60,316 nucleotides of DNA from a virus. The DNA lies in IMG/VR virus record IMGVR_UViG_3300018080_000195, positions 1 through 60,316 of that record; one strand, written 5' to 3'. Position numbers and translations under genes: made by a program. Below, in pieces: positions 16,796-25,968 of this stretch. The notes under the pieces are model-generated. The model worked only from the letters and a program-made list of their open reading frames with translations, was not told the origin of the DNA and did not search any database. The stretch's first letter is position 1, and each line of letters starts with the position of its first letter.

Positions 16796-18884
16796 TTTCG
16801 TTGCTCCTCTTGACTTTGCCTTCCTGCTCAAGTCTTTCGACCTGTTGCAGAATTGTGTTAGGATCATGAAGTCCAGTACACGGAACAGGACAGTTCCGAA
16901 TCGACGCAGAACACGGCCCTAGTCCGGGACAATCCATGATGTAATCTGGAACCATGCAGACTAGCTCCCCTTTTGTCTGATCTGGACGGACAACGAAAGC
17001 GTTACCCGATCCAAACAGCACAACTTGCGAAACTCCGATAGCACCTGCCAGATGCGAAATAAAACTGTCCACATTGACCGATAGGACTGCTTTGTCCATA
17101 ACCCATGCTGACTCACGGAAGCTGAGTTTGCCACGGAGGTCCAACTCTGCTCCTGCATCATAGTCCCCTTTTCCTCCAAGCTGGATTGTACGATAGCGGT
17201 TCTTGAGTGCCTCTGCCACGGGCTTCATATATTTGTAAGTTCTGAATGCTGCGTCTCCTCCTGTCGTGTGGAGGATACAAATCGGTCGATGCTCCTGATC
17301 CAGAACTTGCTTTGCTATCTTCTCCTGCGGCCGTTTCTTCTCAATGTACATCTCATCCGGGTCGACCATCAGCAGCTTCCAGTAGAAATCTGACAGGATG
17401 GTGTTGCAATTCCTACCCCAATGCCCGGGGAGAATCCTCTCCGAATGTGGATTCAGTCTGTGGACGAAGCTGGCGAACTCATTCTCGTCCCATGCGAGAA
17501 CATCCTCCACGAGCGGATTTCCACGAACGATGTCCATGTACTGGCGCTCACACATGTAATAGAGAGGCTTATCCTTGAACATCTCCTTCAAGCCCTTGAG
17601 GGCTTTCGTCGTCATGAGGATGTCTCCAGCAGAGGATCGCTGTGCAAAGCAGACAGCATCCTTCATTCCATAAGGAACGGAATCCTTCGGCACAATCATT
17701 CCTTGCTGAAAAACATCATTGAGCACATCGTTGATGTTGTGAACACCGTCGACCCATTCCTTTGCTCTCTGCTTTCCATCTGCGGCACATCTCTTCCTAT
17801 ACGCTTCGTCCGAGATCATCTGATCCATAGCATCGTACAGATCTTCCGCTTTGCAGGCACTCGCTTCGATCCAAGATTGGCCTCTCTCCGCATACACTGG
17901 TATATATGTAGGCTCCTTGCAAGGAACGAGCGTTCCTACATCCTTGACTAGCTCCGTCTGCGCTGTCGTATCAGACGCTATGATAGGAACTTCGCAAAGC
18001 ATAGCTTCAAGGAGCGTCCACGAGAGTCCTTCCTGCAAGGAGCAGTTCAGGAGAGCGTCAAAGCAGTTGTAGATTGCTACCATCTGAGGGAGACTGACCC
18101 ATGCATCTGGATCACCAGACTTTGCGATGATGTCACCGGACTTGAGGCCACAATCCAGCGCATGTTGGATGAGATTGTATACTCCACTCTGCATGTTCAG
18201 ATGGAGATACAAATAAGCGTTCGGGTACTTCTGCTTTATCTTCGAATAAGCAAGGATCGCTTTCTGCGGGTCCTTCCTCACTTGATTGTTTCCAAGGAAT
18301 CCGAAGAGGAAGCCGTCTCCGATTGTTGGAAAGTATCTGTGTCTTGCTTCTCCACGCTGCTCTGGAGTGATCTTCTGGAACAGTCTGTTAGCGAACAGGG
18401 GAGGACGGAAGTACCTAGCGTTAGGAACTTCGCTCTTGATCAGATCGTATCCAAACTGCGAGTAGACGCAGGAGATATCCGGTTGACGGAACCAGTGAAT
18501 CCAGTCCTTCCTTATCTTCGGAGTGTCATACGGACAGATCGTGATGAACTTGAACTGCTTTGCCCGCTTCAACTGCATGAGTTCGTCAAAGATCGGAGCG
18601 TAGACCCAGATGTCGATTCCTACGAATATGACAGCTTCTACTGGGTTCTCATGGATGACCCGGAGGAGCTTCTTTCCGTTCCACTTGTCCTGCGATCCGT
18701 CCGCAGGAATCACTGGAACAGGCTGAGGATGGAAGATATCATGCTTCAGTATGTGGGAAGTTCCTACTGCAAAACAAGCAGGAGCGTACTGCTCCTTGTT
18801 TACTTGAGCAAGGAGGGCTCGCATGAAGTTAGAATTACCTGTGCATCCGACAGGACTCTCGCCAACGAAGAGAACTCGTTTCAT
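16710..18884 (-). CDS. Two-domain glycosyltransferase (GT4-GT9 fusion)
   Basis: 724 aa. Residues about 1-380 are a GT4-like domain with the donor site NCSLQEGLSWTLLEAMLCEV (E-x7-E). Residues about 400-690 resemble GT9 heptosyltransferases: LHTTGGDAAFRTYKYM, then VLSVNVDSFISHLAGAIG and SQVVLFGSG. The last 30 residues (after about 695) are overlapped by the homing endonuclease gene and look random, so the native C terminus may have been altered by insertion. Two transferases in one chain suggest sequential sugar additions. Confidence 0.85.
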   Translation of the reverse strand: MKRVLFVGESPVGCTGNSNFMRALLAQVNKEQYAPACFAVGTSHILKHDIFHPQPVPVIPADGSQDKWNGKKLLRVIHENPVEAVIFVGIDIWVYAPIFDELMQLKRAKQFKFITICPYDTPKIRKDWIHWFRQPDISCVYSQFGYDLIKSEVPNARYFRPPLFANRLFQKITPEQRGEARHRYFPTIGDGFLFGFLGNNQVRKDPQKAILAYSKIKQKYPNAYLYLHLNMQSGVYNLIQHALDCGLKSGDIIAKSGDPDAWVSLPQMVAIYNCFDALLNCSLQEGLSWTLLEAMLCEVPIIASDTTAQTELVKDVGTLVPCKEPTYIPVYAERGQSWIEASACKAEDLYDAMDQMISDEAYRKRCAADGKQRAKEWVDGVHNINDVLNDVFQQGMIVPKDSVPYGMKDAVCFAQRSSAGDILMTTKALKGLKEMFKDKPLYYMCERQYMDIVRGNPLVEDVLAWDENEFASFVHRLNPHSERILPGHWGRNCNTILSDFYWKLLMVDPDEMYIEKKRPQEKIAKQVLDQEHRPICILHTTGGDAAFRTYKYMKPVAEALKNRYRTIQLGGKGDYDAGAELDLRGKLSFRESAWVMDKAVLSVNVDSFISHLAGAIGVSQVVLFGSGNAFVVRPDQTKGELVCMVPDYIMDCPGLGPCSASIRNCPVPCTGLHDPNTILQQVERLEQEGKVKRSNENEEGSFRFEYVERGRQVSDLCLLGSSGA

Positions 18885-18910
18885 TTGAATTTTCCTTGTA
18901 AATCAAAGGA

Positions 18911-19528
18911 TTATACTCTCGTATCTTCAGCCAAATAACACACATCTACTGCTGGGAAGTAACGCTTTATCACCTGCTCTATCTTATAATACTCCCCACT
19001 GCAGGGCTGGTATCGGTCAAGCGATTGTACTCCTATACTGCTAGGCAGATACAGGACTTGCGACTCGATTCCTATCTGAGCGAGTTCTTCGTCTTGCTGT
19101 AGATCCGTTCCAAACAAACGGCTAGTCAGGAGAGCATAGCACTCGGACTGCACAACGCTCCAAGAGGTCTCCCTCCTGTAGTTTGCGTCGAACACTTCTC
19201 CGGACGCTCGGAGCAGTTCACCGGAGACGTTTGCTCCATAGAGCACAACTTCTCTGGAGATCATCGTGTCCTCGAAATTCTCCGGCGAGTCGTTCATCAC
19301 CATGAACCGTCTGCCGTCGGAGAACTCGATTACATCTCCGTTCGTCGCTACGCTGTTGTCTTGGAAAGTCGCTTCTAGGAAGAACTCACGAATGAATGGT
19401 TTCGTAACCTGTCGATTCATCTCGTAGTCAAGATATCCACCGTCAACATCAGCTTCACCGCTCGTCTTGACGACGAAACTCGTTCCTATCTCCTCAAGAA
19501 CAAGCCTGATATCTAGGGCAATCGACAT
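18911..19528 (-). CDS. Head-tail joining (neck) protein
   Basis: 205 aa, starting one base before the stop of the 150-aa connector gene. N-terminal helix ALDIRLVLEEIGTSFVV, then beta-rich sequence with GDVIEFSDGRRFMVMND, similar in layout to siphovirus head-closure/stopper proteins. Assigned from position between connector and tail completion genes; the family is not certain. Confidence 0.6.
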   Translation of the reverse strand: MSIALDIRLVLEEIGTSFVVKTSGEADVDGGYLDYEMNRQVTKPFIREFFLEATFQDNSVATNGDVIEFSDGRRFMVMNDSPENFEDTMISREVVLYGANVSGELLRASGEVFDANYRRETSWSVVQSECYALLTSRLFGTDLQQDEELAQIGIESQVLYLPSSIGVQSLDRYQPCSGEYYKIEQVIKRYFPAVDVCYLAEDTRV

Positions 19529-19980
19529 TACGTGTCATTCTCAGTAGGCGTGAACTGGACAAAGTTCGTATCGAGGTACGTACTGTCCCGTCCTGTATCC
19601 TCCTCATACTGGAATCCAGCGTCTATCTTCATCGTGCCGATATGGACGGCCATATCCGGATCGACGGGCTCCGATTCCAGATATTCCTTGTACTCCTTGT
19701 CCATGTACTCGATCAGACTCCGATAGTGCTCGAATCTGTGATGAAGAGAGTACTGCTTGACCTTGAACTTATGGGCACTCTCAGCTAGGAGCATCGAATA
19801 GATCGCACGTTTCGCTCTCTCTACGAGCCAGTGGATCTTCATGTCATTCGTTGCGGGAATAGCATAGCCCGTCTCACGGGAAGCAGCTTGCACTGCCCTC
19901 GTATAGTCATCCTGATCTAGATAACTATCGAGTCCCTTCACATCATCTTGGACAAGCAATGCTAGTTCCGTCTCGTTCAT
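19528..19980 (-). CDS. Head-tail connector (gp6-like)
   Basis: 150 aa, mostly helical: VQDDVKGLDSYLDQDDYTRA followed by a long helix WLVERAKRAIYSMLLAESAHKFK. Size, helical content and position after the capsid genes fit gp6/gp15-type adaptor proteins that sit below the portal. ATGA overlap with the preceding gene. No catalytic motif. Confidence 0.62.
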   Translation of the reverse strand: MNETELALLVQDDVKGLDSYLDQDDYTRAVQAASRETGYAIPATNDMKIHWLVERAKRAIYSMLLAESAHKFKVKQYSLHHRFEHYRSLIEYMDKEYKEYLESEPVDPDMAVHIGTMKIDAGFQYEEDTGRDSTYLDTNFVQFTPTENDT

Positions 19981-20231
19981 TCTTTGCTCCTGCGAACAAG
20001 TTTTCTCGTACTCTTGGGTTTCTCAACTTCTACAGGGATCTCAATTGGTTGCGATTCTTGAGGCTCCTCCTTGACATCCGCTTCGCTCTCAAGGATCTCA
20101 ATGTGTGGGGAGCCTCGCGCAATTTCTTTGAGTATGTCAGGAGAGAAAGGTTTCGTGTAAACCTTTCCCCCCTGAAATACTTTATCTCCAAACTTGAGGG
20201 TTCTCAGGACCCTCACCGATTCGACGTTCAT
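19977..20231 (-). CDS. Small head-region protein
   Basis: 84 aa from ATG at 20231 (GGAGG 10 nt upstream). N-terminal half is beta-like (VRVLRTLKFGDKVFQGGKVY). The C-terminal half is acidic, then Pro-rich and basic (KPKSTRKLVRRSKE). Similar small proteins often lie between capsid and connector genes in siphoviruses. Function unknown. Confidence 0.62.
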   Translation of the reverse strand: MNVESVRVLRTLKFGDKVFQGGKVYTKPFSPDILKEIARGSPHIEILESEADVKEEPQESQPIEIPVEVEKPKSTRKLVRRSKE

Positions 20232-20259
20232 AGTCGATTGACCTCCGTAAAGTCGCCCT

Positions 20260-20730
20260 CTACTTGACGGGCTCCAGTTCGACGACAACAACAGGACATT
20301 GAATCTCTTGTGTCGGAGAAGCAGTCCGAGTCACATGGAGATCGACTTCGAGGACATCTCCAATCTCAAACGAGTTATTGGAGTAGTCCAAAACTGCTTC
20401 AACGATTCCTGTGTCACCAGTCTTTCCGGTTGTCTTCTGCTGTGAATCTTCTCCACTGATATGTGCGATTCCAGCCATTGTCGTGAGACAGGAAGTGTCG
20501 TTGATCATAACGTCGCCGGAAAAGTTGAGTTCGTTCGAATCATCCTTTCCGCTCTGAGCGCATGATACCCATACTCTCTTGACCCTTCCTTTGAACCGCG
20601 CTGTTCCTGCTGGCACTCCGCACACGTCCGCGACGAGTTCACCTGACCATGACACCTGCATTGGAGGCATTACGTTAAGAGCAAGACGCTCTCTCCAACC
20701 GACTTCAGGAAAAACGTGATCCGACTTCAT
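20260..20730 (-). CDS. Capsid-associated protein of unknown function
   Basis: 156 aa with GGAGGTGA site. Beta-rich sequence (ARFKGRVKRVWVSCA, FEIGDVLEVDLHVTRTA). It lies directly downstream of the capsid protein and may be a minor head or decoration component. No motif recognised. Confidence 0.6.
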   Translation of the reverse strand: MKSDHVFPEVGWRERLALNVMPPMQVSWSGELVADVCGVPAGTARFKGRVKRVWVSCAQSGKDDSNELNFSGDVMINDTSCLTTMAGIAHISGEDSQQKTTGKTGDTGIVEAVLDYSNNSFEIGDVLEVDLHVTRTASPTQEIQCPVVVVELEPVK

Positions 20731-20747
20731 GGCTCACCTCCTTCCCT

Positions 20748-21998
20748 CTAATCGCAGACGGTTAGTTGATAGATCGCGTCCGTATGGTACAGAATCGGAA
20801 TCCCCTTGTCTTGTACTCTAATCTGCACAACTTCCGGATCCCACTTGTCGTTCCGATCCGTACTGAGTCCATACTTCCTCGGCACCCCGTACGGTGCAGT
20901 CTTGTACTCAGCGATCTTCGATCCTTCAACACTCGTGGCCATCATCACGAACTTCGTGTCCGCAATGAATTTCTTCTTCATGACAGCATAGTCCTCTCCT
21001 GCTTTGAACGATGCTGTAGGAGCACTGGAGACTGTAACAGTTCCATTCTCCACTTGGATCGAAGCAATCGTCTCATCCTCATACGTTCCTGCACTAACAT
21101 CAACAAGACGGAGTGTTCCTCCTACTTCGTAGTCGGAAGTGTCCGTGACAGGAATCGCAGTCGTACTTGATCCTGTAACAGCACCGGTGAGCACGTTCCT
21201 CACCTCATACACTTCGTCGTAGATGATCAGTCTAGGAATGTCCAAGAGTCCAGCGATCACATTCGGATTCACTCCGACGATAGGGTTCTTCGATCCTTTG
21301 AAGAGATCACCGTCTCCGAAAGCGGACTTCTGGAGCAACGTCTGGATGTCCGGGTCCTGTGCGAGATAGCGTAGAACTTGGCTATTGCAGATGGCAATAT
21401 CCACTTTCCCACCACACTCGTCAGCGATCAGCTTCTTGCCGTCGATGATGTCTCCGATGATGTTCCTGCTCGTTCCGTCATTCCAGTGATAGTCCGTTCC
21501 AAGAGAGACTTGGTTTGCGGACGGAATGCCGTAGTCAAGCTCGTTCTTATAGCCAGTAGCTATGTAGTAACTGAAGGAGCCATCGAAGAGCATCTTTGCA
21601 AACATCCACTCACGTCTCCGGTTCGCACGGTTCACAAGGCCGGCAAGTTCGCGGCTCAGCCTCGCTGCTGCGTCCAGATAAGCGGATTCCGTTCCCTCCT
21701 GTCGAAGGTTATTCAAGAACTCTTCATCGAAGTCCATGATTTCCTTCCAGAAGGCCGCCTCTGCACTGTGCTGTGCGACTCCGAGTGGTGCTGTCTTCGG
21801 GGCCGGTGCTCCGGGCGGTACGAACGGGGTCATGCCTCTCGTTCCAGTCTGACTCTCCCACTTGATAGCGGAGGAGGGAGACGGACTTGAGGGAAAGAGG
21901 TTCTGGAGTACAAGTTCAGGTGGTGACATGAACTTGGTAAGGAATTTCTGCAACACTTCGAGTCGCAGAATCGGGATTTCACTTGATCCTCTGGGCAT
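20748..21998 (-). CDS. Major capsid protein (lambda gpE-type)
   Basis: 416 aa with GAAAGGAGGTGAGAT site. N-terminal region has the long helix ESAYLDAAARLSRELAGLVNR; mid-region GGKVDIAICNSQVLRYLAQD and GLLDIPRLIIYDEVYE match the HK97-fold phage capsid E family; C terminus ends with a strand on the order of VVQIRVQDKGIPILYH. An Ig-like or inserted beta segment (VTGSSTTAIPVTDTSDYEV) lies at about 270-330. Position between decoration protein and connectors is standard. Confidence 0.9.
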   Translation of the reverse strand: MPRGSSEIPILRLEVLQKFLTKFMSPPELVLQNLFPSSPSPSSAIKWESQTGTRGMTPFVPPGAPAPKTAPLGVAQHSAEAAFWKEIMDFDEEFLNNLRQEGTESAYLDAAARLSRELAGLVNRANRRREWMFAKMLFDGSFSYYIATGYKNELDYGIPSANQVSLGTDYHWNDGTSRNIIGDIIDGKKLIADECGGKVDIAICNSQVLRYLAQDPDIQTLLQKSAFGDGDLFKGSKNPIVGVNPNVIAGLLDIPRLIIYDEVYEVRNVLTGAVTGSSTTAIPVTDTSDYEVGGTLRLVDVSAGTYEDETIASIQVENGTVTVSSAPTASFKAGEDYAVMKKKFIADTKFVMMATSVEGSKIAEYKTAPYGVPRKYGLSTDRNDKWDPEVVQIRVQDKGIPILYHTDAIYQLTVCD

Positions 21999-22015
21999 CC
22001 TATCTCACCTCCTTT

Positions 22016-22684
22016 CTATCGGATATAGGCGTACTGTCCAATGGTAGACGCACTAATGTCCGTCTGAGCATTGGAGTCAAGGTTCAACAGCATACCAGCG
22101 TACAGAACACAGTTGCCAATGATCAGCGTTGCTACAGCACCCTTGGAGTTGAGTCCGGTTCCTGTGTCCACAGACTTCTCAAGGATGCCTACGGCAGTAA
22201 CGGAGCCTTCCAGACAAGCATAAGCAAACTTCGCAGTCGTGAAAGTGTCTCCTGTTGCGGTCGTAAACGTAATCACAGCATAGCTTGTGTACGTGGTCCT
22301 GTCGATAGCCGTTATGGCTCCTCCATTGTCCAAGTTCACTTCTCCATCACTGTCGATGATCAGGATGTCATCTCCTACTGCAAATCTGTAGGAGTCCGGG
22401 ATCGTCACGTTGCACGTTGCTTGTCCAGACGTTTGATCAGCGACAAGATAGGAGCGTCCTGGCGCATTCTCCGTTCCAAGGATTGAAGCTGTTGGATCGT
22501 AGGGAACGAAGTTGCCTGCCGTGGTTGCAGACGTGTTCCGGGACAGAACGGTCCCCATCTTGAGGACCCCGAATCCGGGAGCGATAGTGATCGGAATCTT
22601 CAACGCAGCATCCGGATCGCTGTAGTACAGCTTTTTGTAGTCTTCCTGGGTTCCACGAATGATGTTAGGAATATCCTGGGCCAT
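22016..22684 (-). CDS. Head decoration protein
   Basis: 222 aa from ATG at 22684; GGAGGTG precedes it by about 9 nt, whereas the GTG at 22696 overlaps that site. N-terminal basic/aromatic arm, then Thr/Gly-rich beta sequence (ITIAPGFGVLKMGTVLS and AGNFVPYD), which is the pattern of lambda gpD-like head stabilisation proteins preceding gpE-type capsid proteins. Larger than gpD (110 aa), perhaps due to inserted strands. Confidence 0.75.
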   Translation of the reverse strand: MAQDIPNIIRGTQEDYKKLYYSDPDAALKIPITIAPGFGVLKMGTVLSRNTSATTAGNFVPYDPTASILGTENAPGRSYLVADQTSGQATCNVTIPDSYRFAVGDDILIIDSDGEVNLDNGGAITAIDRTTYTSYAVITFTTATGDTFTTAKFAYACLEGSVTAVGILEKSVDTGTGLNSKGAVATLIIGNCVLYAGMLLNLDSNAQTDISASTIGQYAYIR

Positions 22685-22711
22685 ATCGGTTTTCACCTCC
22701 TTTCGAGTAGA

Positions 22712-23281
22712 TTAGTCCGTAGCTCCAAAGTCTACAAACTGGGAAAGGGTTCCCACTGCCTCGTCGTTCTCCTTCGCTAACTGAGTGACAGCAGTGTCGT
22801 CGTTGCCAGTCGCGTCCTTCGTCTGGAACGACATGCCGAGGACAGAGGACGTTACACCCTTATCCTCCCAGTCCTTGATCTCAGCGTCGATTGCCTCTGA
22901 AAAGCCCTTCTCATCAAGAACACCGTCCTTGACGTGCTTCGCATACGGCACATGGGCAGAGACTTTCGCAAACAGGTGCTCCGGGATGTTGGACTCTGTA
23001 AGCTTGGAAGTCCAGATTCCATCCGCTCTGTGCTTCAACTCATTCTCCGTGCGGATAGCATCCTTCTTCTCAAGCTCCAAAATCCGGTCCGTGGAAGCTT
23101 TGCTCTCCTCCGAGTGCTTCGTCTCCAAGTCCTCTTTCTCCTTCGTGAACTTGGCAGTAAGCTCTTCGGTCACGGTTGCTGTGACGGACTCCGTGACAGA
23201 GGCAGTAACTTCCTCCTTAGCCGACTCCATCAGCGCACTGAACGCTTCAGGGTTCTGCTCCTGCAATTCTTTCAGGGTCAT
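22712..23281 (-). CDS. Scaffold protein from internal start
   Basis: 189 aa in the same frame as the protease fusion. A perfect AAAGGAGGTGAT site lies inside the coding sequence just before ATG codons at 23290 and 23281. It is as strong as the sites of whole genes, and its codons (Asn-Glu-Lys-Glu-Val-Met) fall exactly at the domain boundary. The product would be the coiled-coil scaffold alone (KELQEQNPEAFSALMESAKE onwards), as for lambda Nu3. Confidence 0.7.
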   Translation of the reverse strand: MTLKELQEQNPEAFSALMESAKEEVTASVTESVTATVTEELTAKFTKEKEDLETKHSEESKASTDRILELEKKDAIRTENELKHRADGIWTSKLTESNIPEHLFAKVSAHVPYAKHVKDGVLDEKGFSEAIDAEIKDWEDKGVTSSVLGMSFQTKDATGNDDTAVTQLAKENDEAVGTLSQFVDFGATD

Positions 23282-24187
23282 CTTTGACATCACCTCCTTT
23301 TCATTGGACTTTGTTTGATCGTCTTCGACCGTCCTGTTTGTCTGTACCTCCATCTCCAGTTCAAGTTCAGTGTTCGCAAACGCTTCGGATCGAGTGTTGG
23401 AGTCGTGGCCGAAGACACACACGGAGGCTTCCTTGAACTCCCACTGCCTCCAGATTGCACCGGGGCCTTTCATCGTAAACCCATTCACTTCCGCGCTTGC
23501 ATCCTCATCCAACCGTTCGATGTTCGACGGAACACCGTATATACTCGACTCATACGGGAAGCCCTGCTTTGAGAGTTTCTGAAACTCTTCGGAGCATTCA
23601 GTATCGACGAACTGCACCTTGTCCGGGTCGATTGACAACTGATGATCCTTTACTACGGGCTTGCCGTTAGAGAATGCAATCTTCCTGTCCATCATGTGAT
23701 TCTCAAGGATAGGAAAAGAGCCCTTGCTGAACTTCATTCCGTCGAGGTCAATGACAAGCTGACCCCAATACCAGTGGTTCTTGATCGGTTTGCCGGAGTA
23801 AGCGACCATCTTCAGCTTCGGCTTGTCGCTGTCCCCCGTTTCCATCTTTGCGAAGCATTCATGATCCATGAACTGCAACGCAGACTGTGGCATTTTCAGC
23901 TTCTCTTTCGTCATAGTCACCTCCATAGAGGGATGCTCTGTCTGACCCTCATCGTATTGGAACACTTTCCTTACGATTCCATCCGAGAATTGATCAAACA
24001 GAGAGAACGCTCCTGTGTCCATAGCAAACGCAGCATTTGCAATCCGAATCGCTGAAGCGTCACAATTCTTTCCTCCTTTTGCTTGACAACGCTTCAGAGC
24101 AGCATTCGCTATGCTGACCCACTTCTTCTTCTGTGAAGGAGAAAGCCCTTTCTTCTTACTGTCTACGTCCGCAACAGTCCAGGGCAT
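22712..24187 (-). CDS. Prohead protease-scaffold fusion
   Basis: 491 aa from ATG at 24187 (GGAG 10 nt upstream). Residues about 1-55 form a basic Lys-rich domain (KKGLSPSQKKKWVSIANAAL). Residues about 100-270 are protease-like, with FPILENHMM (candidate His) and GFPYESSIYG (candidate Ser), the His/Ser pattern of prohead assembly proteases. Residues about 300-491 are acidic coiled-coil scaffold. It lies between portal and decoration protein, as lambda C/Nu3. Confidence 0.82.
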   Translation of the reverse strand: MPWTVADVDSKKKGLSPSQKKKWVSIANAALKRCQAKGGKNCDASAIRIANAAFAMDTGAFSLFDQFSDGIVRKVFQYDEGQTEHPSMEVTMTKEKLKMPQSALQFMDHECFAKMETGDSDKPKLKMVAYSGKPIKNHWYWGQLVIDLDGMKFSKGSFPILENHMMDRKIAFSNGKPVVKDHQLSIDPDKVQFVDTECSEEFQKLSKQGFPYESSIYGVPSNIERLDEDASAEVNGFTMKGPGAIWRQWEFKEASVCVFGHDSNTRSEAFANTELELEMEVQTNRTVEDDQTKSNEKEVMSKMTLKELQEQNPEAFSALMESAKEEVTASVTESVTATVTEELTAKFTKEKEDLETKHSEESKASTDRILELEKKDAIRTENELKHRADGIWTSKLTESNIPEHLFAKVSAHVPYAKHVKDGVLDEKGFSEAIDAEIKDWEDKGVTSSVLGMSFQTKDATGNDDTAVTQLAKENDEAVGTLSQFVDFGATD

Positions 24188-24188
24188 A

Positions 24189-25799
24189 CTACTTCTTCTC
24201 CGTTGGCTTCTTAGTAGCCTCCGGTTTCCTCTTCGATACTGGAGGCTCCGCCTCCATCGACTCCTGCAAGGACTCAGCATCCACAGAGTAGATCAACTCC
24301 GGATACGCTTCCTTCTCCGTTGCGTGTCTCAGACGCATACGTCCGTAGTTGCTGAAGCCCATTCTACGGGCAACCTCACTGTACGGAATCCCAAGCGTGT
24401 CGGATGCAGGTCCGTGTTTGACTCCCATGAGTCCTCGGGCACGTCCTTCGTAGTCGATGTTCTCGGAAATTGGATAGCTGATCTCAATCAAATGAGACGC
24501 TTTCTTCTTCACGTTTCCAAATACTGGCTCACCGTCCTTGTCAAAACTCGTTGCCTCACGGACTTTGTGCTCATATTTGAAGTCAGAGACGGATGATTTC
24601 AGGAAGAAAATGGCTTCCCAGAAGTCGTACTTCAGAAAGCGATCAAAGAACGCTATCTCATCTGAAGTTCTGTCGGCCATCGGTCCTCGGGAAGCCTTAA
24701 CACTTGCATATGTTCCTTTTGCACGTCCAAGAGTCACATCTTCCGGCTCATTCAGACCAGAAGAAATCATTTCCATGATATCCGTGTCCTGCTCCGTGAT
24801 CCGAGTCAGATTTGGATTCCGAACGTCCAGCGAGACTCCCGGAGGAAGCACGAGAGAGCCTCCTGGCGTCTTTTTCGCTGTGATTCCTGTCTTTCTGCGC
24901 TCTTCATCGGAGAGGGACAACCATAATTTGAACGCACGAGGCTCTTCGAAGCTGAAAACCCAGACATAGGCACCACTGGATTTCTTGTGATCTATCTCAT
25001 ATTTCTTCAGATTCTCATAGTAGTTGAGCCACTCAACAGTCGTTCTCATGTAACTTATCGCTCTACGGGTCAAAAATCCTTTGTCCCAAGCGACCACAAA
25101 GCGATAATATCCGTTAAATTTACTGAATTTTCTGCTGCGGGAATGCGAACCTCTGAGTAATTTTCGCTGAAAATACTCGTCTTTTGCAGCAATTTCGACT
25201 AATTCTGGGAAATAAGCGCAATAAATGGACGGAATTTGCGCTTTATTGCCCTCTAAGTCGTCTATTGTGTACAAAAGGGGCATTAAAGACTTGGAAGGGT
25301 GAAAAATGATCCCAGAATCGTCACTTCCCGCACCCATAATCGTAGAAGGGTCAATAAAGTCCACCTCGACGAACGAATCCTTGTGTAAAGTCAAAAGTAG
25401 GAAGAGTTCGCCTTCAACGAGAGAGCGACCAACGTATTTCGGCCAGTAGTTGTACAGCCGATTGCGTGGATCATAGTAGATTTCGTCTATTGCTGTTTGG
25501 ATTTCTGCGATGTCTGAGGTGGTTTCAAAGCCGAGGCCCGTGAGTCTGCCAAGTAATCCTCGTGTAGCTGTATTAAACTGCGGGTTTCTGTTGAACTTTC
25601 GCCAGCACTCCTTCTGCAATGTGTCTCTAGTCGTTTTCGAGTCATCTTTATCCGTTGAGAGCGTAGTCGCAGAGAAGCCGTCCTCATCCTTGTACCCTCC
25701 TGTTCCAGAGTCATACTGCCAAGGAACTGAGAACTGTAAGGAAGCGAGTACTTCGTCCGGCATATCCAAGATGTACTGCTCTATATCCGATCTATCCAT
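24189..25799 (-). CDS. Portal protein
   Basis: 536 aa. Contains GLLGRLTGLGFETTSD, YVGRSLVEGELFLLL and FVEVDFIDPSTI, typical of the lambda B/SPP1-type portal fold, and IMEMISSGLNEPEDVTLGRA in the crown region. C terminus is Lys/Pro-rich. One base separates its stop from the protease-scaffold ATG. Forms the dodecameric DNA channel (family knowledge). Confidence 0.9.
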   Translation of the reverse strand: MDRSDIEQYILDMPDEVLASLQFSVPWQYDSGTGGYKDEDGFSATTLSTDKDDSKTTRDTLQKECWRKFNRNPQFNTATRGLLGRLTGLGFETTSDIAEIQTAIDEIYYDPRNRLYNYWPKYVGRSLVEGELFLLLTLHKDSFVEVDFIDPSTIMGAGSDDSGIIFHPSKSLMPLLYTIDDLEGNKAQIPSIYCAYFPELVEIAAKDEYFQRKLLRGSHSRSRKFSKFNGYYRFVVAWDKGFLTRRAISYMRTTVEWLNYYENLKKYEIDHKKSSGAYVWVFSFEEPRAFKLWLSLSDEERRKTGITAKKTPGGSLVLPPGVSLDVRNPNLTRITEQDTDIMEMISSGLNEPEDVTLGRAKGTYASVKASRGPMADRTSDEIAFFDRFLKYDFWEAIFFLKSSVSDFKYEHKVREATSFDKDGEPVFGNVKKKASHLIEISYPISENIDYEGRARGLMGVKHGPASDTLGIPYSEVARRMGFSNYGRMRLRHATEKEAYPELIYSVDAESLQESMEAEPPVSKRKPEATKKPTEKK

Positions 25800-25841
25800 A
25801 GATCTAGTATCCTGTCAGTTCACATTGGATAAAGGTGGACC

Positions 25842-25968
25842 GGCCGCCCAGCGTGGCATTCCGGGCGGCCAATCCAAGGAAGAAGGAGCCCCTCGACGGG
25901 GACCGAGACTGTGGTCGAGATGCGCGGAAAGGGACTGAAAGTTCACATGCTCAACCTCCCCGTCGAGG
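25842..25968. ncRNA. GC-rich structured spacer between terminase and portal
   Basis: The 255-bp spacer 25800-26054 has no gene. It holds an 8-bp perfect inverted repeat (GGCCGCCC at 25842-25849 with GGGCGGCC at 25863-25870, 13-nt loop). It also holds a 12-bp perfect stem (25891-25902 with 25957-25968, core CCTCGACGGGG) enclosing 54 nt. Both are far more GC-rich than flanking DNA. A TTGACA (minus strand) lies upstream at about 26023-26028 but its -10 is poor. It could be a structured RNA, an attenuator in the late mRNA, or a packaging site. Confidence 0.55.
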
